Assembly: GCA_049511415.1 (NCBI GenBank)
Contig: JBEKYC010000004.1
Coordinates: 62,001-126,000 of the forward strand
DNA: 64,000 nt
Direction of reading: 5' to 3'
Source of the DNA: Bog-159 sp049511415
Lineage (GTDB): Bacteria; Acidobacteriota; Terriglobia; Bryobacterales; Bryobacteraceae
The position numbers were made by a program, and so were the translations under genes. Under the pieces are notes generated by a model, which was not told the origin of the DNA, searched no databases, and saw nothing but the letters and a program-made list of their open reading frames with translations. Below are positions 1 through 6,427 of this stretch, in pieces (position 1 is the stretch's first letter; each line of letters opens with the position of its first letter).

Positions 1-514
1 CGTCGGACAACGCCTCCAGGTGCGCCTTCAAGCTATCCTCTGTTTCGGGACCGAATATTTCCTTGTCCAGAATGCCCTGAGCCTTCAAAATGACTCCCGC
101 CGGAACCATCAGCCGGTATGAGTATTGCGTTCCTCGCGGGGGTGGCTCCGGGGGGACCTCCTCAATGTTGATATGACACGGAATTCCGCCGGCTTGGAGC
201 GCGTCATATGCGATTTGGGCTCTATCCGAAGAGGCCCTTCCGGAAGAGAAAAACTCGCACGCGCATTCCGCTCCCTCGATCCACGCCGGAGGCTCGCCTT
301 CCTCATCTTCCGCGATGGGAACACTCGCCGCCGGTTCCGGCCGCGGCGCGGGCGGAGCGGCCGGCTTCTGCCGCACAGCCACACCTCGCCGCGCGCGCTC
401 CTCGTCGTAGACCTTCTGCGCCGCCTCCACCAGATCGTCCCTCTCGACTGCGGCCAGAGCCTCGTCCGAAAGGGAAGCGTAATGTTGTCTCAGATATTCG
501 CGATCGATTGCCAA
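1..514 (-). CDS. DUF2007-like putative signal-transducing protein (partial, cut by window edge)
   Basis: An open frame runs from a TTG at 514 to the window edge (171 codons, no stop). The N-terminal ~45 residues are charged and helical (DREYLRQHYASLSDEALAAV), followed by a Pro/Ala-rich linker. The C-terminal part (RAQIAYDALQAGGIPCHINIEEV) has the form of the small DUF2007 'putative prokaryotic signal transducing' fold. It lies 12 bases after the STAS gene stop in the same frame, so it is probably co-transcribed with the STAS/HATPase pair. No ATG or GTG is available in frame, and the TTG start has no clear Shine-Dalgarno. Function is unknown; the link to partner switching is inferred from position only. 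Confidence 0.6.
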   Translation of the reverse strand, partial: MAIDREYLRQHYASLSDEALAAVERDDLVEAAQKVYDEERARRGVAVRQKPAAPPAPRPEPAASVPIAEDEEGEPPAWIEGAECACEFFSSGRASSDRAQIAYDALQAGGIPCHINIEEVPPEPPPRGTQYSYRLMVPAGVILKAQGILDKEIFGPETEDSLKAHLEALSD

Positions 515-526
515 TGGAAACGCCGC

Positions 527-871
527 TTATGCGTAGCTCCGCACCGCCGCCGCTTCGTCGTCGTGCACGTCGAACACGGTGTACAGTTTCGTGATCTGCA
601 AAAGATCTTTCACCCGTTTGGTCAGATTCAGCAGCTTGAGCTGGCCGCCCTGGTTCGTCACCGTGGTGAAACCGGAAACCAACTCGCCGATTCCCGAGCT
701 GTCGATGTAGGAGACATCTCCCAGATTCAGCAGGATCTTCTTGTGGCCTTTGCCCACCAGGTCGCGCAGGGCATCGCGCATCGCACTGGATCCCTCACCC
801 AGGGTGATCCGGCCCGCCACATCCACCACCGTCACGTCGCCGACTTGTCTCTCGCTTAGCTTTACGCTCAC
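527..871 (-). CDS. STAS-domain anti-sigma factor antagonist (RsbV/SpoIIAA-like)
   Basis: A single STAS domain of about 114 residues. The phosphoacceptor loop is seen as SYIDSSGIGEL, whose serine is normally phosphorylated by an RsbW-type kinase and dephosphorylated by a SpoIIE/PP2C phosphatase. The GTG at 871 is preferred because GAGGAGG sits 9 nt upstream; a longer version from a TTG at 895 would contain that ribosome site inside the coding sequence. It follows a HATPase gene by 42 bases, forming a cognate pair, and three candidate phosphatases lie 5.5-12 kb away. Soluble cytoplasmic switch protein; its target is not identifiable from the sequence. Confidence 0.9.
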   Translation of the reverse strand: MSVKLSERQVGDVTVVDVAGRITLGEGSSAMRDALRDLVGKGHKKILLNLGDVSYIDSSGIGELVSGFTTVTNQGGQLKLLNLTKRVKDLLQITKLYTVFDVHDDEAAAVRSYA

Positions 872-913
872 AGAAATATGCCTCCTCGCTCGCAAACGAG
901 CCGATCTTTCATG

Positions 914-1354
914 TTACTTCGACACCAGATACTTTACCAAAGTTACTTCCGTGCCCCCCGGTTCCAGGCGGCGTACTCGAAAATCGTCCATGAACGCCTT
1001 GATCAGGAAAATCCCGCGGCCCGAATGCCGCAACAGATTCTCCTGCGCCAGCGGATCGGGCAGATTTTCGTAGTCGAAGCCTTCGCCCTGATCGGCGATT
1101 CGGACCACGAATTCGTCGCCTCCCGTGGAGACCGACAGGCGCACCTTCTTGTGGGCGTTGTAACGGTTGCCGTGTACCACGGCATTGACCATGGACTCCC
1201 GCACCGCCATCGCGATCTTGTGCAGATCGTCTTCGGGAACTCCCGCTTTTTCCGCTTCGTGCAGCGCCAGTTCTTCGGCGCTGTCCACGCTTTCCAGGGT
1301 CGAATCCAGAAACCGCTCAACCGTCTCTGTCTCGCCGTGCGAGTTTTTTCCCAT
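914..1354 (-). CDS. Anti-sigma regulatory serine kinase, HATPase_c_2 (RsbW-like)
   Basis: A GHKL-type ATPase of the RsbW/SpoIIAB class. Visible motifs are the N box (RESMVNAVVHGN), the G1 box (DQGEGFDYE) and the GRGIFLIKAFMDDF lid region. Such proteins phosphorylate STAS antagonists and hold a sigma factor or another target when the antagonist is phosphorylated. The ATG at 1354 is chosen; a TTG at 1381 would add nine residues and neither has a strong ribosome site. It is the first gene of the minus-strand unit that continues into the STAS and DUF2007-like genes. Confidence 0.88.
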   Translation of the reverse strand: MGKNSHGETETVERFLDSTLESVDSAEELALHEAEKAGVPEDDLHKIAMAVRESMVNAVVHGNRYNAHKKVRLSVSTGGDEFVVRIADQGEGFDYENLPDPLAQENLLRHSGRGIFLIKAFMDDFRVRRLEPGGTEVTLVKYLVSK

Positions 1355-1428
1355 AGTCAAGGCGCTACGGCGCATGGCCAAAACGAAGGGCTAGAATAAA
1401 TTACCGGAGCGCTGAAAGTCAAGACGGG

Positions 1429-2688
1429 CTAGGGCGGTCCTGGGTTGCCAATGACGCCGCCGGCGTCCCGTGGCCGCCTTTTTTCTCCAGTTGCCTTGGC
1501 CTCCTGATTCGCTCCCGAGAGCCGTTCGTATTCGGCCAATTGCACGCGCATGCGCCCGGCATCCTCCGCCCGCGGAGCGTATAGCAAGTACAGATGCATG
1601 TGCTCGGCCGCCCCGGCATAGTCCTTCTTGTGCGCCAGGATCATGGCCAGCACTTGCTCGCGCTTGGGATAACGATGCTCGGCGTCCGCTTTCTCACCCG
1701 CGCGTGCGCTTTTCTCGGCTGCCTCGAACCGTTCCAGCTTCAGGTTCGCCATGGCATTGTACAAGTAGGCTGCCGGATGGCCGTCCGGGTCCAGCTCCAG
1801 TAGCCCCTGTGACCAGTCCGCCAGTTCGCTCCAGTTGCTGGAATTCAAAGCCAGTTCCGTAAGCTGCTCGTAAGGCCCCAGGAACTTGGCGTCGGCTTCC
1901 ATGGCCCGCGTGTACGACTGGCGCGCCGCCTCCATTTCTTGATTCTGTTGCTGCACTTTGCCCAGTTCGCACCAGGCGGCCGCGAATTTTGGATAGAGAT
2001 CCGCTGCCTTCTGAAACAACTTCGCCGCATCGCCCCGCCTGCCCTGCTGGACCGCTTGCAAGCCCTTGTCATAAGCCTTGCGCGCATCCTTGGGCGCCTG
2101 CAGAGTCGTGACGCTGACCACCGTGCCCGCCCCGGCGGATAGGCGGCGCAGAACGATCGTGCCGACATTCGGATCGTCCAGCAGGCGCCGCGCCCCCAGC
2201 GACACGATATCCGAGCGGAAACCGGCCAGCACCGCTCGCAGATCGCAATTCTCCAGCCTGGAATCGGGTACGTTATACTGCGCGGCCGGCTGCATTCCCG
2301 CGCCGGCTCCGGTGCCCTGCCGCGAGGATCCCGCGCCTCCGGAGTCTTCCTCGCTGGCATCTTGCATCACATCCGATGTATGGCCGATCTGAAAGCTGAA
2401 CTGCCCCTTCGTGTCGGTGTACGCCATGGCACGCGGTGTGCCGCCGCATACGCGTTCAATGACCACCGGCTCGGTCGGCGGCGTGCCATCGTCCAGCATC
2501 ACCTTGCCGGATAAATAGATGTCCCGATTCAACATCCCGGCCGACGGCTGGCCCATACCGTTAGCCATGCTGGGAGGAGTCCGGCCGGGCACGGTTCCGG
2601 AACCGCTGCCACCCACTACCGGCACCTTCTGCGCCCACGAAGCTGGCAGGAAAATAACAATGACGGCGGCCGGCCACCCAATTCGCAT
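1429..2688 (-). CDS. Secreted TPR protein with carboxypeptidase-regulatory-like N-terminal domain
   Basis: About 419 residues. An N-terminal signal peptide (MRIGWPAAVIVIFLPASWA) is followed by a Gly/Pro-rich stretch, then a beta-sandwich region (YLSGKVMLDDGTPPTEP and YTDTKGQFSFQIG) typical of carboxypeptidase-regulatory-like domains. From about residue 205 onward there are at least four TPR-like helical pairs (for example AKLFQKAADLYPKFAAAWCE). This layout is common in exported Acidobacteriota proteins of unknown role. The ATG at 2688 is favoured by AAAGG about 10 nt upstream; a GTG at 2697 is also possible. A TATAAT lies upstream. Probably periplasmic or surface-attached, acting in protein-protein contacts. 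Confidence 0.8.
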   Translation of the reverse strand: MRIGWPAAVIVIFLPASWAQKVPVVGGSGSGTVPGRTPPSMANGMGQPSAGMLNRDIYLSGKVMLDDGTPPTEPVVIERVCGGTPRAMAYTDTKGQFSFQIGHTSDVMQDASEEDSGGAGSSRQGTGAGAGMQPAAQYNVPDSRLENCDLRAVLAGFRSDIVSLGARRLLDDPNVGTIVLRRLSAGAGTVVSVTTLQAPKDARKAYDKGLQAVQQGRRGDAAKLFQKAADLYPKFAAAWCELGKVQQQNQEMEAARQSYTRAMEADAKFLGPYEQLTELALNSSNWSELADWSQGLLELDPDGHPAAYLYNAMANLKLERFEAAEKSARAGEKADAEHRYPKREQVLAMILAHKKDYAGAAEHMHLYLLYAPRAEDAGRMRVQLAEYERLSGANQEAKATGEKRRPRDAGGVIGNPGPP

Positions 2689-2714
2689 CGAAAGCACCGC
2701 CTTTCGGTAGCTTC

Positions 2715-2720
2715 ATTATA
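2715..2720 (-). promoter_or_regulatory. Candidate -10 box for the secreted TPR gene
   Basis: Read on the minus strand this is a perfect TATAAT, 26 bases before the ATG at 2688. No convincing -35 is seen 16-18 bases upstream. A short direct repeat (two CATACTGC copies) lies immediately upstream at 2721-2739. Confidence 0.5.
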
Positions 2721-2905
2721 CATACTGCATACATACTGCGCGATTCCGTAGCGCGCGGCCGCCGCCAATACCGAAATTTGGAACCAAAGCCGCGGCCGCA
2801 TCCGATTCCAAAGAGGTTACCGAACGGTCCCCGGTTTGCTCATCGCGCCGAGGGTTTAGAGGTTTTAAGCTTTGGTGCGTTGCCTCCTTTTGTGGCTTTC
2901 GCGCT

Positions 2906-2944
2906 CCCCGCTGTGATCCACTGGTTGCAGCGGGGACTTTTTTT
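2906..2944 (+). terminator. Intrinsic terminator with no upstream gene on its strand
   Basis: A perfect 8-bp stem CCCCGCTG/CAGCGGGG (2906-2913 and 2928-2935) with a 14-nt loop is followed by ACTTTTTTT. It acts in the + direction, but the only genes between 1 and 2982 are on the minus strand. It therefore ends either a small RNA starting within about 2720-2850 or works as an attenuator in the leader of the hydrolase gene that begins 39 bases later. Confidence 0.75.
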
Positions 2945-2982
2945 GGTCCACCCCTCGGTTTGTTAAACTGAATTGCCGCCCC

Positions 2983-3999
2983 ATGCCCAAGCTTTATGCG
3001 CGTTGGATCGCCGACTGGGAATATCGTCTCGCCACGCGCGACACCAACCGCGTCACGCGCCCGTTTGATTGGGGCCTCGAATGGCTGGGTATACCGCCCG
3101 CCAACGGCAACTCCCCCAACTTGATGCACGAGTTCGTGCGCGGCGTCTTGGCCGACTCCGAGCGCTTCTTCGGCTATCGCACGCCGCAAGACTATCATTT
3201 GGACGGCACGGACCTCAGCTTTACCAGCCCAGTCGCGTCCCCCTATCCCGAGAACAACCGCGTGCGCGCAACCTTCTTCCCCGCACGCCGCGATGCCGGC
3301 CGCGCCGTCCTGGTCCTGCCCCAGTGGAATGCCGACGAAGAGAGCCACATGGGCCTTTGCCGGCTCCTGAATCGCTTCGGTATCACCGCCTTGCGCATGA
3401 ACCTCGCTTATCACGGACCGCGCAAGCCCGCCGATCTGGCGCGCGCCGACTACCACGTCTCGAGCAATATCGGCCGCACCATCCACGCCACCCGCCAGTC
3501 CGTCATCGATGCGCGTGCCTGTCTCGACTGGCTGCAGGCGCAAGGATACCAGCGCCTCGGTATGCTCGGCACCAGCCTCGGCTCCTGCATGGCCTTCATC
3601 GCCGCCGCCCACGATCCCCGCATCGCCGTCGGCGTCTTCAACCACGTCTCCATGTATTTTTCCGACGTAATCTGGACGGGCCTTTCCACCGAACACATTC
3701 GCAAGGGTTTAATTGGCAATCTTACGCCGGAGCAGTTGCGCGAGTATTGGTCCGTGATCAGTCCGGCGGCCTATTTGGAACGTATCCGCGGCCGCGATCT
3801 GAAAAGCCTGCTGATCTGGGCTCGCCACGATTCCACTTTCCTTCCGGAATACTCACAACAGGTGCTCAAGTACTTCCGCGAGCGCCAGTTGCCGCACGAG
3901 GTTTTTACGCTTCCCTGCGGTCACTACACCACCGGCCAGTTCCCCTTCAATGTCCTGGACGGCCTGGTGATGTGCCGGTATCTGGCCCGCAATCTGTAA
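2983..3999 (+). CDS. Alpha/beta hydrolase family protein (ABHD18/dienelactone-hydrolase-like)
   Basis: A 338-residue hydrolase without signal peptide. The nucleophile elbow is GTSLGSC (G-x-S-x-G) near residue 198. A later segment, LIWARHDSTFLPEYSQ, supplies a plausible acid residue, and the catalytic His is likely in LPCGHYTTGQFPF near residue 314. The spacing and N-terminal region resemble the ABHD18-like group of alpha/beta hydrolases, whose substrates are poorly known. It stands alone between the minus-strand TPR gene and the RNA/rpmE unit. No Shine-Dalgarno is evident before the ATG, so the start is moderately certain. Confidence 0.78.
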   Translation: MPKLYARWIADWEYRLATRDTNRVTRPFDWGLEWLGIPPANGNSPNLMHEFVRGVLADSERFFGYRTPQDYHLDGTDLSFTSPVASPYPENNRVRATFFPARRDAGRAVLVLPQWNADEESHMGLCRLLNRFGITALRMNLAYHGPRKPADLARADYHVSSNIGRTIHATRQSVIDARACLDWLQAQGYQRLGMLGTSLGSCMAFIAAAHDPRIAVGVFNHVSMYFSDVIWTGLSTEHIRKGLIGNLTPEQLREYWSVISPAAYLERIRGRDLKSLLIWARHDSTFLPEYSQQVLKYFRERQLPHEVFTLPCGHYTTGQFPFNVLDGLVMCRYLARNL

Positions 4000-4047
4000 G
4001 GGCCTGCGCAAATTTCACCCCACATATTGCGTGACGTAAGAAAATCG

Positions 4048-4076
4048 TTGACAGATTTGCAAGTCACTTGTAGGAT
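4048..4076 (+). promoter_or_regulatory. Strong sigma-70-type promoter of the small RNA unit
   Basis: A perfect -35 TTGACA (4048-4053), a 17-bp spacer and a -10 TAGGAT (4071-4076, four of six consensus positions). The predicted transcription start is near 4083. It has the best -35 box noticed in the window and drives no long reading frame before the terminator at 4263-4312. Confidence 0.75.
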
Positions 4077-4091
4077 GAAAATATCACTGGA

Positions 4092-4107
4092 AAAGGAGGT
4101 GGTCCAG
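4092..4107 (+). promoter_or_regulatory. Super-extended Shine-Dalgarno (16 nt)
   Basis: AAAGGAGGTGGTCCAG can pair over 16 contiguous positions with the usual bacterial 16S 3' end (CTGGATCACCTCCTTT), the single A-to-G difference giving a G-U wobble. Ordinary ribosome sites in this window match only 4-7 bases. Confidence 0.75.
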
Positions 4108-4262
4108 AATAATGAATGACAGTAGACCGCGCGAGGTGGCCGACTGTTGAGTCGACCGTTCTAACGTAGCCGGCTTCGTCCAGTGGCGAGGCCAAGTTCC
4201 TGTGGACCGGCTGCCTCTCGCGTACGCCAAGCCTCAGGTTTTATTCGTAGGCTACCTTTTGA

Positions 4263-4312
4263 CCCCCGGAGGCGCGTTTGGTTACCGCGCCTCTCGGGGG
4301 TTTGTCTTTTTT
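4263..4312 (+). terminator. Intrinsic terminator between the small RNA and rpmE
   Basis: A 14-bp stem with one bulged T: CCCCCG plus GAGGCGCG (4263-4276) pairs with CGCGCCTC plus CGGGGG (4286-4300), loop TTTGGTTAC, followed by TTTGTCTTTTTT. It lies 38 bases before the rpmE start, so rpmE needs read-through or its own promoter; TATACT at 4314-4319 is a candidate -10. Confidence 0.88.
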
Positions 4313-4350
4313 GCTATACTGGTATATCTCTCGAAAGGATCCCGTTTTAC

Positions 4351-4593
4351 ATGAAGCCCGGTATTCACCCCGCTTATAACGAGTTGAACGTCATTTGCGC
4401 CTGTGGCCACACGTTCAAAACCCGCTCCACCCACAAGGGCGACATCCGCGTGGAAATCTGTTCCCACTGCCACCCGTTTTTTACTGGAAAGCAAAAGCTG
4501 ATGGATACCGCGGGTCGAGTGGACCGCTTTGAGAAGAAGTACAAGGTATCTCGCGCCGCGAAGAAAGCCGCTCAACCTCAGCCGGTTGCCTGA
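4351..4593 (+). CDS. rpmE: 50S ribosomal protein bL31
   Basis: An 80-residue bL31. The family start (MKPGIHPAYNELNVICACGH) and the Cys pairs CAC and CSHC mark the zinc-binding (C+) form, which is typical of the housekeeping paralogue rather than the zinc-starvation one. A short Ala/Gln-rich tail (AAKKAAQPQPVA) extends the C-terminus. The ATG at 4351 has GAAAGGA about 10 nt upstream. The gene follows the terminator of the structured RNA unit, so that RNA may be its leader. Confidence 0.96.
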   Translation: MKPGIHPAYNELNVICACGHTFKTRSTHKGDIRVEICSHCHPFFTGKQKLMDTAGRVDRFEKKYKVSRAAKKAAQPQPVA

Positions 4594-4713
4594 TCGTTGC
4601 CTTAACAAGGCTCCTGGCGCGCGCCAGAATGTATTTTGCGTTGCCGTAAGCCGCTCCTCCCACGCAACATAGGTTCTAGAACGAAGAGCGAACCCACCGC
4701 AACAATCGCCGAT

Positions 4714-4897
4714 GCGTCTAGAACTCAAATCCAGCTTACGGGATACGCCAGGACCGTCGGAAATCGAGCCAATGAGGACGTAAACGAGCGCCTCTGCGAA
4801 GATTGCAACAGCAAAGCCGACCACGGCTATTCAGGATCCGATGCAGGAAAAGACGCTTGGTGAGTAGGCCGGAAGCGACGAACCAGCCAGTAAATAC
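4714..4897 (-). pseudogene. Possible remnant of a small two-helix membrane protein
   Basis: In the 366-base gap between rpmE and the CpxP-like gene, two hydrophobic segments appear on the minus strand in different frames: FTGWFVASGLLTKRLF and, one frame away, VVGFAVAIFAEALVYVLIGS followed by a polar tail. The break is near 4830. No start with a ribosome site and no intact frame link them, so this is at best a decayed gene. The rest of the gap shows only short palindromes (GGCGCGCGCC, GTTCTAGAAC). Confidence 0.25.
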
Positions 4898-4959
4898 TGC
4901 GGCCTCGACACCGCAGGGCCCGGAAATCTAAGTCCACCACGTTCGTTAGGGAGCCGAAC

Positions 4960-5346
4960 CTACTTCTTGGATTCCTGTTCCTGACGCCGCTTCTCGCGTT
5001 CTTCCCGCATTTTGGCGTATTCCGCTCGCTGCCCATCGTCGAGAATCGCGTTGACTTTCTGTACGTGCTCGTCGTCGATGGTCTTACGGGTGTCGCGCAT
5101 TCGCTGCCCCGTGGCGTCCGAGATCTCTTGCAGTTGCGTCGCCTGCGCGTCCGACAGGTGCAGCCGGTTCTGCATCTCCTGAATGTACATCCGGCGCAAC
5201 TCGGCGTGATTCTTGGTGGCGCGCGTCTGCACCACGGCGCTTACCGAGTTCGCCAGGTACAGCCGTACCGCGAACCCGCCCACCACCGCGCCGCTGACGA
5301 ATACCACGGCCAGATAGACGAATGTGGCAAGATTCGATCGGCGCAT
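4960..5346 (-). CDS. CpxP/Spy-like periplasmic protein (heavy-metal sensor-like)
   Basis: 128 residues: an N-terminal membrane helix (about residues 8-30), then an all-helical, highly charged periplasmic part (LHLSDAQATQLQEISDATGQ, RAEYAKMREEREKRRQEQ). The L-x-L-[ST]-x-x-Q-x-x-x-L pattern is the LTxxQ-like repeat of Spy/CpxP/CnrX-type proteins that bind misfolded proteins or metals. Its ATG shares one base with the preceding stop (TGATG), so it is translationally coupled to the anti-sigma-like gene and is third in the ECF sigma operon. It may act as the periplasmic sensing or inhibitory partner. Confidence 0.7.
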   Translation of the reverse strand: MRRSNLATFVYLAVVFVSGAVVGGFAVRLYLANSVSAVVQTRATKNHAELRRMYIQEMQNRLHLSDAQATQLQEISDATGQRMRDTRKTIDDEHVQKVNAILDDGQRAEYAKMREEREKRRQEQESKK

Positions 5347-5681
5347 CAGAGTTCGTCCGTGGATGGTTCGATCACGTCGGCGCTGTCTTGCGCGTGGTTA
5401 GCCAGTACGTCAACGTAGCTCTCCACCGAGAACAGAGAATTGTGCCCGTGCGGGATGTATAGATATGCCGCCATCGCCATGGAAAGCACCGCGGCGGCCG
5501 TCACAAAGGCGCGCGCCCAGCGTCCCAGGAAAAACACGGACCGCTGCCGTTCCTCAATGCGCCGCCACAGCTCCGGCATGAAATTGACCGATGGCTCCGG
5601 ATCCGGGCACGCTTCCCGATAGGCCCGGAACAGCCCATCCAACTCGTTCTCGCCGCCTCGATTTGTCCAATTCATACTCAT
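5346..5681 (-). CDS. Putative single-pass anti-sigma factor for the adjacent ECF sigma
   Basis: 111 residues. The cytoplasmic N-terminal half (DGLFRAYREACPDPEPSVNF, ELWRRIEERQ) has the form seen in small anti-sigma proteins but lacks the HxxxCxxC zinc motif. One membrane helix lies near residues 58-78 (RAFVTAAAVLSMAMAAYLYI), followed by a short periplasmic tail. Its ATG overlaps the sigma stop by four bases (ATGA) and its stop overlaps the next start. Assignment as anti-sigma rests on gene order and topology, not a recognised domain. Confidence 0.6.
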   Translation of the reverse strand: MSMNWTNRGGENELDGLFRAYREACPDPEPSVNFMPELWRRIEERQRSVFFLGRWARAFVTAAAVLSMAMAAYLYIPHGHNSLFSVESYVDVLANHAQDSADVIEPSTDEL

Positions 5682-6277
5682 ATGCCGGCTTTCGCCGTCC
5701 CTTCCGCGCTGACTACCTTCTCGTTGCCTTCGAACGCCTTCAGAACCCGTTGCCGGGCTCGGAACAGCCTGACCTTGAGCGCATTCTCCTTGACTCTATA
5801 TATTTTTTCCAGTTCTTTCAAGGAAAGGCCTTCCACTTCTTTCAACGTCAACAGAATTCGATCGGCTTCTGACACCGCACCCAGCATAGCGTCCACCGTC
5901 TCGGTGACCTGCCGCTGCCGCCGCACGTCGTGGTCCACGCGCCCACCCGCCATCGCGTCGGCCTTCATCACCTGCTGCTCGGAAAGATCCGACATCCGCG
6001 ACTCCATACGACGCCGCTGCTTCCGCAGATAATCGTAAGCCGCATTTACGGTCAGCCGGTACAGCCAAGGCTCAAATACCTCTGCGGTCCGGAGCTGATC
6101 CAGCGAAAAATAGAGCCGCAAGAATACTTCCTGCGCCACATCTTCCACATCCTCCGGCCGTGAAATCAACCGTGCGATCGTTCCTAAAGTCCGCTTCCGG
6201 TATGCTAGTACGATTTCGTTGAACGCGGGTGCGTCACCCGTCTGCGCGCGTTTGATGAGATCAAAATCGACCAGCAT
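5678..6277 (-). CDS. RNA polymerase ECF sigma factor
   Basis: 199 residues with sigma region 2 (DVEDVAQEVFLRLYFSL and EPWLYRLTVNAAYDYLRKQR) and region 4 (LLTLKEVEGLSLKELEKIYR, ALKVRLFRARQRVLKAF). It is the first gene of a three-gene unit (sigma, anti-sigma-like membrane protein, CpxP-like protein) joined by ATGA and TGATG overlaps, an arrangement expected for envelope-stress control. It is transcribed divergently from the first SpoIIE phosphatase. A palindrome GGACCGGTCC lies about 12 bases upstream of the ATG. Confidence 0.92.
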   Translation of the reverse strand: MLVDFDLIKRAQTGDAPAFNEIVLAYRKRTLGTIARLISRPEDVEDVAQEVFLRLYFSLDQLRTAEVFEPWLYRLTVNAAYDYLRKQRRRMESRMSDLSEQQVMKADAMAGGRVDHDVRRQRQVTETVDAMLGAVSEADRILLTLKEVEGLSLKELEKIYRVKENALKVRLFRARQRVLKAFEGNEKVVSAEGTAKAGI

Positions 6278-6427
6278 GCGGCCCCGGACCGGTCCGCATC
6301 AGAAGCCCCATGGCTCCCGCGTGAAGAGGCGTACCGGCAAATACCTAGGTTACAAGGCCTTGATCGGATATGCAAAGGGGGACCTGCAACCCGCTCGCCT
6401 CCGCGCCGCTTTTAGTAAATTAGTCTG

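Larger units (their letters stand above)
4083..4312 (+). ncRNA. Candidate structured small RNA or leader upstream of rpmE, with extended 16S rRNA 3'-end complementarity
   Basis: A self-contained transcription unit of about 230 nt between a near-consensus promoter and a strong intrinsic terminator. The 5' part carries AAAGGAGGTGGTCCAG (4092-4107), then two overlapping tiny reading frames: ATG 4112-4150 (12 aa) and ATG 4116-4169 (17 aa). The GGAGG-to-ATG distances (12 and 16 nt) are longer than usual. The middle contains two mutually exclusive helices: AGCCGG/CCGGCT (4168-4173 with 4207-4212) and GTAGCC/GGCTAC (4166-4171 with 4250-4255). ACAGT/ACTGT (4119-4123 with 4143-4147) forms another hairpin. 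It could be a ribosome-binding sRNA, a leader-peptide attenuator for rpmE, or an unrecognised riboswitch; which one cannot be decided from sequence. Confidence 0.6.

Noticed and set aside
125..859. A 244-codon + strand open frame at the left edge
   Set aside because: It lies opposite the STAS gene and the DUF2007-like partial gene, both of which show real motifs.
2716..3696. A 326-codon minus-strand open frame opposite the hydrolase
   Set aside because: Glycine/valine-rich antisense frame; the + strand hydrolase has a clear nucleophile motif.
4282..4824. A 180-codon minus-strand frame with one hydrophobic N-terminal stretch
   Set aside because: Most of it is opposite rpmE; only the hydrophobic part in the gap is kept, as a low-confidence pseudogene.
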